A DNA stretch of 64,000 nt from Bacteroidales bacterium (GTDB lineage: Bacteria > Bacteroidota > Bacteroidia > Bacteroidales > FEN-979). Positions 53,091 to 61,600 of the stretch are shown piece after piece (the first letter of the stretch is position 1; each line of letters starts with the position of its first letter). The notes beneath the pieces were generated by a model that worked only from the letters and a program-made list of their open reading frames with translations, had not been told where the DNA came from and searched no databases. Made by a program: the position numbers and the translations under genes. Location of the stretch: the NCBI GenBank assembly GCA_030681475.1, contig JAUXWT010000100.1:37991-101990 (forward strand). Direction: 5' to 3'.

Positions 53091-55610
53091 ATGAAACAAA
53101 GATTATTGGACTTTTTTATAAAAGCGCAAATCATCCTGATGGTGATGTTCGCGAGTATCGAGGGGTATTCGCAAGTATCTAACACGGGTTGTGTCTCCGC
53201 ACAATGGGGCATTGATGCCGGATTATATTCGGGCATTGTTGAATATGGCGCCGGTACTCCGGCTTTGAATTCAAATGACTGGTTTCTTGGGCCCTCCGGG
53301 CATGCGGTAATTGATCAGACAGATGTAGCTGCCATGAAGGCGTTATTGCAAGCACCGGGCAACCCAACTTATCTAAGAACACAGTCATATCCAAAGGTCA
53401 GCATTGTGGATGGGCAAATTCTTGTTGATGCGGTTTTTGCCAGGGATCATTTTGGAGGAACAGGATTTATTGATCCAACATCTTATAATACGGCCAGTAA
53501 AAACGGTGAAGATCCTGCCATATGGGATCCGGGACCCGCGAACGTTTTAGGGAAGAACGATATTATCGACATTGCGGGCCACATGTTCCGCAGCGGAGGC
53601 ACTAATTTCGATGATCTTTGGTTTGTCGGCTTATTTAACATGGCTGAGCCAGGGGGTACATCGTATATGGATTTTGAATTTTATGTGCAATCCGTAAGTC
53701 TGGTTCCCAAAACCGGGGGAGGAATTAAATTTACTTCCGGCGGACCGCAATTAGGGCATACGGCATACAACTTTGTACCTGATCCATTAAATCCCGGAAA
53801 ACATAAGATCAGCAAAGTTGGCGACTTTATTTTTAGCGTGGCGCTTGAAGCCGGCACTGGCACCGTTGTTGAAACACGGATATGGGTAAGCAGGACCGAC
53901 TGGATGAACATAACACCGCTAACTTTCAACTGGGCGGGAACATTCGATGGCGCTTTTAACGGGTCCCCATACGGATATGCAGGTATTGTACCTTTGGGAT
54001 CCGGCGAAATTTGTGGTTATGTGAACGCAGCAGGGCAAACTCCGCTTGCGCCACCCTGGGGGACCAAAAACACCAAAACCAATACCTGGGGCACAACCTA
54101 TCAACCCTATTCATTGGCAGAAGTTGGCATAAATCTGACAGCTTTGGGAATGGATCACTCCTCATTATCCGGAGCTGATCCCTGCTACTTTCCGCTTAAT
54201 ACGTATATTATTAAAACTCGTGCCTCTGCATCATTCACCGCCCAGCTGAAAGATTTTGCCGGACCGTATGGATGGGGACAGCCCGACGTAACCCTTAGCG
54301 CAAGCGACCCCTATATCTCATGCGACGTCTCCCTCATTACTATTACAGCCAATCCGCAAAGGAGTGATGTCACTTACGCCTGGTCAACCCTAAGTGGAAA
54401 TATTGTAAGCACCCCAAACCCATGGGAAATTATAGTAAACAAACCCGGAACATACACGTTAACAGTAACTTTGCCAACTAATTGCCCCATCCAGGTTCGG
54501 AGCATAACGATACCCATGGATCTTTCAAAACCATTCTTTAATGAACCACCTGTGATTACCAAAACTGTGTCGTGTAACGGAAATGACGGTTCCATTACAG
54601 TTACTGTTACCGGGGCAACACCGCCTTATACCTTCTCATGGACCAAGGACGGCAGTCCTTACACCACCACTGCCAACCCTACCATCACAGGTCTTGCACC
54701 AGGAACGTATGCGGCAACAATCAAAGGCACGTATGCCTGCGAGATAACCACAGGAGGAATCATTATGGCGCCAAGAATCCCGGTTATCATCACACCATCT
54801 CTAACCCATGCTGCATGCTTCGGATTTAAAAACGGCGCTGTCAACCTGAGCATTAGCGGAGGTCAAACGCCATTATCATATTTATGGTCAACCGGTAATA
54901 CATCGCAAAACCTGCTCAATATCGGAGCGGGGGGATACACGGTTACCGTTACGGATGCAGACGGTTGCATGACTGTTGGCAATTATACCATCACAGAACC
55001 AACCGCCATATCTGCCACCATTGTAAAAACAAACGACACCGACCCCGATCCGCTGGTGGGAAATGGCACAATCACCCTGACTGTTACCGGAGGGACTCCG
55101 TCATATATCTTTAACTGGGCAGGACCGGGTGGTTTTAGCAGCGTTGCAAAAGATCTGACCGGTTTGAAATACGGCAGCTATTCAGTCACCGTTACCGATG
55201 CAAGCGGCTGTACCAAAACAGCTTCAGTGTTTATTTACGAACCCGAAATTTGCAACGATGGCATTGACAACGACGGAGACGGGCTGAACAATTGCGATGA
55301 CAGCGATTGCATCCCCCCGGCGCCGGGAACAATTACCCCTGGTAACCCGACACCCTGTGTCGGTATTGCCGTAACCTATACCGTACCTCTGTTCGCTTAC
55401 GACAGCTATTTATGGGCAGTGCCAGCAAACGCCACCCTTAACAGCGGGCAGGGAACCAATTCCATTTATGTTACCTGGACTTCAACTGCCGGCGGTCAGA
55501 TATGTGTGAAAGGGAAAATATATGATTGCCTGAGTAGTCCTTCATGCATTTCGGTGAGCGTTTCAGCGGTGCCTCCAACTCCCGGGACAGTAACTATTGA
55601 AAACAACTAA
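53091..55610 (+). CDS. large secreted protein with SprB-like repeats
   Basis: This 839-residue protein has a signal peptide (MKQRLLDFFIKAQIILMVMF). The first ~400 residues are an uncharacterised beta-rich domain (GTGFIDPTSYNTASKNGEDP and VGDFIFSVALEAGTGTVV). Then follow SprB-like repeats of ~75 residues from about 485 to 715 (VSCNGNDGSITVTVTGATPPY, HAACFGFKNGAVNLSISGGQ, and VGNGTITLTVTGGTPSYIF), each ending near VTVTDA-x-GC. An Asp-rich loop CNDGIDNDGDGLNNCDD (about 720-736) resembles the Ca2+-binding MopE-type motif. It ends abruptly at IENN with no T9SS sorting domain. The next gene starts 38 bp later, so the two could be parts of a split reading frame or two subunits of a surface system. 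Confidence 0.82.
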   Translation: MKQRLLDFFIKAQIILMVMFASIEGYSQVSNTGCVSAQWGIDAGLYSGIVEYGAGTPALNSNDWFLGPSGHAVIDQTDVAAMKALLQAPGNPTYLRTQSYPKVSIVDGQILVDAVFARDHFGGTGFIDPTSYNTASKNGEDPAIWDPGPANVLGKNDIIDIAGHMFRSGGTNFDDLWFVGLFNMAEPGGTSYMDFEFYVQSVSLVPKTGGGIKFTSGGPQLGHTAYNFVPDPLNPGKHKISKVGDFIFSVALEAGTGTVVETRIWVSRTDWMNITPLTFNWAGTFDGAFNGSPYGYAGIVPLGSGEICGYVNAAGQTPLAPPWGTKNTKTNTWGTTYQPYSLAEVGINLTALGMDHSSLSGADPCYFPLNTYIIKTRASASFTAQLKDFAGPYGWGQPDVTLSASDPYISCDVSLITITANPQRSDVTYAWSTLSGNIVSTPNPWEIIVNKPGTYTLTVTLPTNCPIQVRSITIPMDLSKPFFNEPPVITKTVSCNGNDGSITVTVTGATPPYTFSWTKDGSPYTTTANPTITGLAPGTYAATIKGTYACEITTGGIIMAPRIPVIITPSLTHAACFGFKNGAVNLSISGGQTPLSYLWSTGNTSQNLLNIGAGGYTVTVTDADGCMTVGNYTITEPTAISATIVKTNDTDPDPLVGNGTITLTVTGGTPSYIFNWAGPGGFSSVAKDLTGLKYGSYSVTVTDASGCTKTASVFIYEPEICNDGIDNDGDGLNNCDDSDCIPPAPGTITPGNPTPCVGIAVTYTVPLFAYDSYLWAVPANATLNSGQGTNSIYVTWTSTAGGQICVKGKIYDCLSSPSCISVSVSAVPPTPGTVTIENN

Positions 55611-55648
55611 ATGCAGTTTTGGAACAAATCAACCTCAGTGTGAAAAAA

Positions 55649-58600
55649 ATGAAAACAAAAAACACATATAGTCACCCCCATGCAGGAAATTATCTAACCA
55701 ACATGATTATGAAAAATATTTACTCCATAATGGCTCCCGCTCTTTTATTTAAACTGATTTCTGGCAAATTGATTACAATAGTCCTGTTAGCGGCCTTGTT
55801 ATTTGCGGGTGCGAACCCTGCTGAGGCGCAGGCGCCGGTGAATAAGCAGTTATACCTGAAAACAGGAGGGCTGCTTGACCGGGTAGTTCCCACGAGTGGG
55901 TCATTCCAATCTACGGTGAACTTATTCAAGCAAACAGCATCCATCAGCGGCACACCAGCTTTTGCTAAGTCTTTTCCTCCAGGGGGCGGCGCGGCAAGCC
56001 CATTGACCATCAGCAGCTATACTACCCCGGCAGGTTCAAACCGCCTGATGATTGTAACGGTAGTTTCTGACCCGGAAAATGTTTCCCCGCCAAATAACTC
56101 TGTTGTTACCAGCGTTACATACGGAGGTGTGGCTTTGACCAAACTTGATGAGGCAATCAATCCGACAAATGTAAAAGTCGAGCTCTGGTATTTGAAAAAT
56201 CCTGCTGTTTCTACGGCCGATGTTGTTGTCAACTGGACACCTACTACTGCCCTGCAACTCATTGCAGGCGTAACTACATTAAATGACACAGACCCTGATG
56301 CTCCATTCGGACCTGTGGCTAAATCCACAGGAAGTCTGGCAAATTCGACAATCAATGTCACTTCGGAGGTCGGTGATTTTATTTTTGATGCCATTGGAGA
56401 TGTGAAGTCAGTAATGACAGCAGTTAGTCCACAAATACAAAATTACAATGAAACTTCAAATAAAATTGGAACTGCTTCGAGCCGTAAGGTTGGCATAGCC
56501 GGGAGTACTTCCATGGGCTGGACCTTCTCATCATGTCCCTTTGCCCATATAGGAGTTGCCATTAAAGGTCAATCCAATGATGTTACTTTTGCCCAAAGTC
56601 CTGTTATGTGCGGCTCATTTACCATTAAGGCAGGTCAAACCATCACCATATTGGCCAATGCAGCGGTAACGTCGGGTACAGCAAGCGGGGCAACGCTCCC
56701 CGTGGGTGTTGTATTGAAACATGGAGCAATAACAATTTTCACAAGCAGTATTGCAGCGAATTCAGGATTAGGTGCGAATGGTACAACTGGAACCTTGACC
56801 TGGGCAGGAACCATTGGTTCTGATTACATTGTACCTCCTTCCGGCGTACTTACCCTGAATTTTTATAATGATTATACATCCGCACAATTTCGGATAGATT
56901 ATGATGCAACGAGCAAACAATCCAGGGTCACATTACCAACAACCACATATATAAACATCAATAACCACAGCGTTTACAATTCAGTTTATTCAGGAGGTTC
57001 CACTATTACACAAAGAGCCGTGGGTGTTACTAATTATATACGGACCGTGGTTAGCGACCCGTTTGGATTTAGCGATATTACCGGTCTGAACCTCGTCATC
57101 AATGGAGGCGCTCCAATCGCCGCCACTTCTGTGAATACATCGGGTTGTACACGCACCTATGAATATGCATGGACACCTACTGTTTCCGGCACATACAACA
57201 TTCAAGCCACTGCTTTTGAAGGTACCGAAGGCACTGTAACAGCTGTTTCAACCATCACCGGATTCCAGGTCGTACAACCTTCTTTGACTGTGAATAAAAC
57301 CATATCATCACCGGCAAGCGGCCCATATACCATTAATAGTAATATTGTTTATAATATAGCAATCCAGAACACAGGGCAATCGACCCTCACATCCTTACCT
57401 TTGCAAGATCTGTATTCCACAAGTTGCCTTCAATATGTAAGCTCATCTGTTACTCCCAACAATATTTCCGGGGGTGTAATCACCTGGAACAACATTGGTA
57501 CGCTTACTCCTGGCAGTACAACCAATGTTACCCTGACCATGAAAGTGGTTGGCGCTTGCAATCCGGCTGCCAATACTGCCAGGGTGGAAAACGCCAAGGA
57601 TAACCTCAACTATGTGGCGGTCACGCAAACATCAACGGTTAACTTTACTACCAATCAACCACCTGTTGCTAATGCAGACTCATATTGCCTCCAGGCATCC
57701 ACAGCGTTAAGTGTTTTAAGTAACGATACAGACGCTGATCTGGTCGGTTTTCTTTCAGTTCCGGCGAATGCTGCTTTGTACAATGTTTCCATTGTTTCGG
57801 GTCCGGCAAAAGGTTCGGTCCTTGTTAACGGAGATAAGACAATTCAATTTAATCCTTTGGGCGGCATTGCCATGAGTGAAAATAATACGGTAACATTCGT
57901 TTACCGCGTTGCAGAAATAGCTTACCCGGCCCTTTATTCCGATGCCACGGTATCCATTCTTTACTCCGTAGTGAATACGCCGCCAACTGCTGTAGCTGAC
58001 GCTGCGAATACCACTTCGGAGTTGCCGGTTGTGATAAACGTTTTGGCAAATGATTCCGACCCGGATGGAACCATGACAGTTTCGCAGATTACCTCAGGCC
58101 CCTCCTATGGCTCAGCAATTATAAACGCTGATCATACGATTACCTACACACCATTTTCAGGTTTTGAAGGCACAGATGTTTTTACATATCAGGTTTGTGA
58201 TAATGGATGTCCGACTCCGGTACAATGCGCTTCTGCAGCAGTAACCATACAGGTCGTGTTTGCCTATTATGTATGTCAGGATGGATCCAGTACAATTAGT
58301 GTTAATGCCGTACCAGGTGCTACTGGTTATATATGGACATTGCCGACCGGGGCCATTCCTGCTTCAGGAACTGTAACCGGTAGTCCGATAATTAGCGTAA
58401 ATTGGTCCGGTGTTTTGGTTGGTTCGCATCAGGTATGTGTAAAACCCGAGAACAATTGCGGTCCGGGAACAGATCAGTGCGTGAACATCGTTGTCAGCAA
58501 ACCGATATTAACCCTGACTCCCCATGATGTTGCCTGTAATGGTTATAACAGTGGATCAATTGACCTGGGTATTAGTGGAGGTATTGCACCCTTTACATTT

Positions 58601-61600
58601 GCATGGACAAAATCAGGCAGCCCTGGATTCAGCGCCAGCGTTCAAAATCCGGAGGGTCTGTCTTCCGGTATATATTATGTAACTGTTACCGATAAATCCG
58701 GCTGTGCTGCGACCGGAAGTACAACCGTCAGCCAGCCTGCCACAGCATTGCAGGTATCTGGTGTTGTGACCAATGAAAACCCATATGGTTCAGCCAATGG
58801 TTCGGTTGTAATTACTGCCACCGGAGGCACTCCATCTTACATTTATGCATGGAGCAATGGCGTTACGACTAAAGACATTACGGGACTTGCAGGGGGGGGC
58901 TATACCATAACTGTTACAGACGCCAATGGCTGCCAGGTTATTAAATCGTTTACCATAAACCAGATTGGCGGCCCTCTGTCGGTCAGTTCAATTACCAAAA
59001 CCAATGTCCTGTGCTATGGTCAAAACACCGGGACCATTGACCTTGAGGTTATTGGCGGGGCAACACCGTATAGTTACATTTGGTCGAACAGCGCTACAAC
59101 ACAAGATCTTACAGGATTAACGGCTGGGACTTATTCTGTTACTGTGACTGATAATGTAGGAGCAAAAGCTTACTCGAGTATTGCCATCACACAACCTGCA
59201 GCAGCGCTTGCGGCATCGACCTCCGTGACCAATGTAACTTGTTATAACCAGGGCAACGGTTCGGTTTCGTTGAGCGTCTCCGGTGGCACTGTTCCAAGAA
59301 CCTATTTATGGAATACAGGAGCCATAACCCAGAATCTGATGAATGTAGGTCCGGGAAATTATTCAGTGACCGTGACCGATGCCAATGCTTGTCAAACCAT
59401 AGCATCAGCCTCCATAACGGAACCCTCCATCATTTCTGTTTCCGGAGTGGTTACCAATACATCCTGCTCTCCTGCTGTTGGTGGTACCATTACACTAACA
59501 GTAACAGGTGGTACAGCCGGGTATACTTATCTGTGGTCAAACGGAGCTACCACCAAAGACATCAGTGGATTATTGCCCGGTTCTTATGGCGTTGCGGTTA
59601 CAGATGCTGCGGGGTGTAAAACCGGAAAGAACTTTACAGTGAAAGAATCCTGCATTGAGGTTGCAAAATCGGTTGTTGAAGGACCCCTAAACAACCAGGA
59701 TGGCACCTACAGCCTGACCTACCAGGTAAAGGTGAAAAACACCGGCAATACCAACCTGTTTAATATCCAGGTAACAGATAACCTGATCACAACATTCCCT
59801 GCTCCTGCAGCTTTTTCCGTGGTCAGCACCAGCAGTGCAAAGTTTGCGCTTGGTTCTTTTACCGGGATCACTCCAAATATCAGCCTGCTGGCTACCAGTC
59901 AAAGTCTGATACCCGGTGAAGAGGGTTTGATCAATATTACTTTAACGTTAACACCCGGCGTCCTTTCTTCATCATACACCAACACGGCTTACGGAAGTGG
60001 TACGGATATCAATGGGTTGCCTTCCACCGATGATGGACCGGTACAGGTGAATTTTACCGAATCACCGGTAATTGGGATTGCCAAACAATTGACGGGCGAC
60101 CCCATGATCAACCCAGATGGTTCATTTGACCTCGAATTCACGTTTAAGGTTCGAAATTACGGTGATGTACCCTTACAAAATGTTCAGGTAACCGACGACC
60201 TCTTAAATGCTTTTGGGGCTGGCGCCACAATAACAGTGTTGAGTCTCACCAGTTCCGACATGGCTGTGAACAGTCCCGGCTACAATGGTACAACAAATTT
60301 GAACCTCCTGCTTGGTACGGATGACATGATTGTGAATGAAGTCAATACGATCGCCCTGAGCCTCAGGGTAACTCCTTCCGGCACCGGTACCTTTTATAAC
60401 ATTGCCGCCGCAAGCGGTTATGGCCCGGGCGGTACGCTGGCAACTGATGATTCACAGGATGGTATTTCTCCAGACCCGGATAACGATGGCAATCCGAAAA
60501 ACAATGATGTCCCGACACCTGTCACCTTTCCTGAAAATCCCGAGATTGGTGCGGCCAAACTTTTGGTTGGAACACCTGTGAATAACAATGACGGAACCTA
60601 CTCCGTAACCTATGAAATTACAGTTAAAAACACCGGAGACGTGGGATTGGTAAATGTGCAGGTTACAGATAACCTGACAACAACATTCAGCGGTAAACCG
60701 GTAGTGAAAACAGATTTGAGCAGCGCCTATTTCCACATAAACAATTTATATGACGGCACGAGTAATTTTAACCTGCTGACCGGATCCGACATCCTGGCGG
60801 TGGGCGCTCAATATACCATCCTGCTTACAGTTAAGGTGACACCTGGTTCAGACCTTGGCCCGTATAATAACAGCGCCACAGCCAGTGGTTTAAGTATTTT
60901 TGGCACTGAGGTTGATGATGTTTCGCATAACGGTATTGACGTTGACCCCGAAAACAACGGTACTGCCGACAATAGTGATCCAACACCTGTTAGCTTTACT
61001 GAAGCGCCCAAAATGGGACTAGCCAAATCGGTCGCCACCGTTACAAATAACAATGATGGAACCTACACTGTGGACTATACCATTTATGTCAAGAACATGG
61101 GCAATGTGCTGCTCACAAATGTGCAGGTAAGCGACAACCTGGCAACAACCTTTAGCGGCGCATCCTCATTTTTAGTGCAAAACGTTTCAGCCACTGAGGG
61201 GTTGACAGTCAATTTCCCCGGTTATAATGGTTCGGGTGTTGCCAATTTACTTTCTGCACCAAACAGCAATGTGGCTTACAATACCATAGCCACTATCAGT
61301 CTCTCGGTTTTGGTTACACCGGGTACCAAATTGGGCATATACAATAACTCGGCAAGTGGAACAGCCACCGGAGCGGGAGGAACGGCAGTTGCCGATGTAT
61401 CTTATGATGGCTCGGATCCAGACCCTGATGGAGATGGAAATCCCAACAATAATACCCTGCCTACACCGGTTAGTTTTGAGGAAGATCCTCAGATAAGCGT
61501 TACCAAGGGTATTTATGGCAGTGTGGTTGATAATTTAAATGGGACCTATACATTGACCTATGAAATACAGGTAGAAAACACCGGCGATGTTCCGCTTTAC

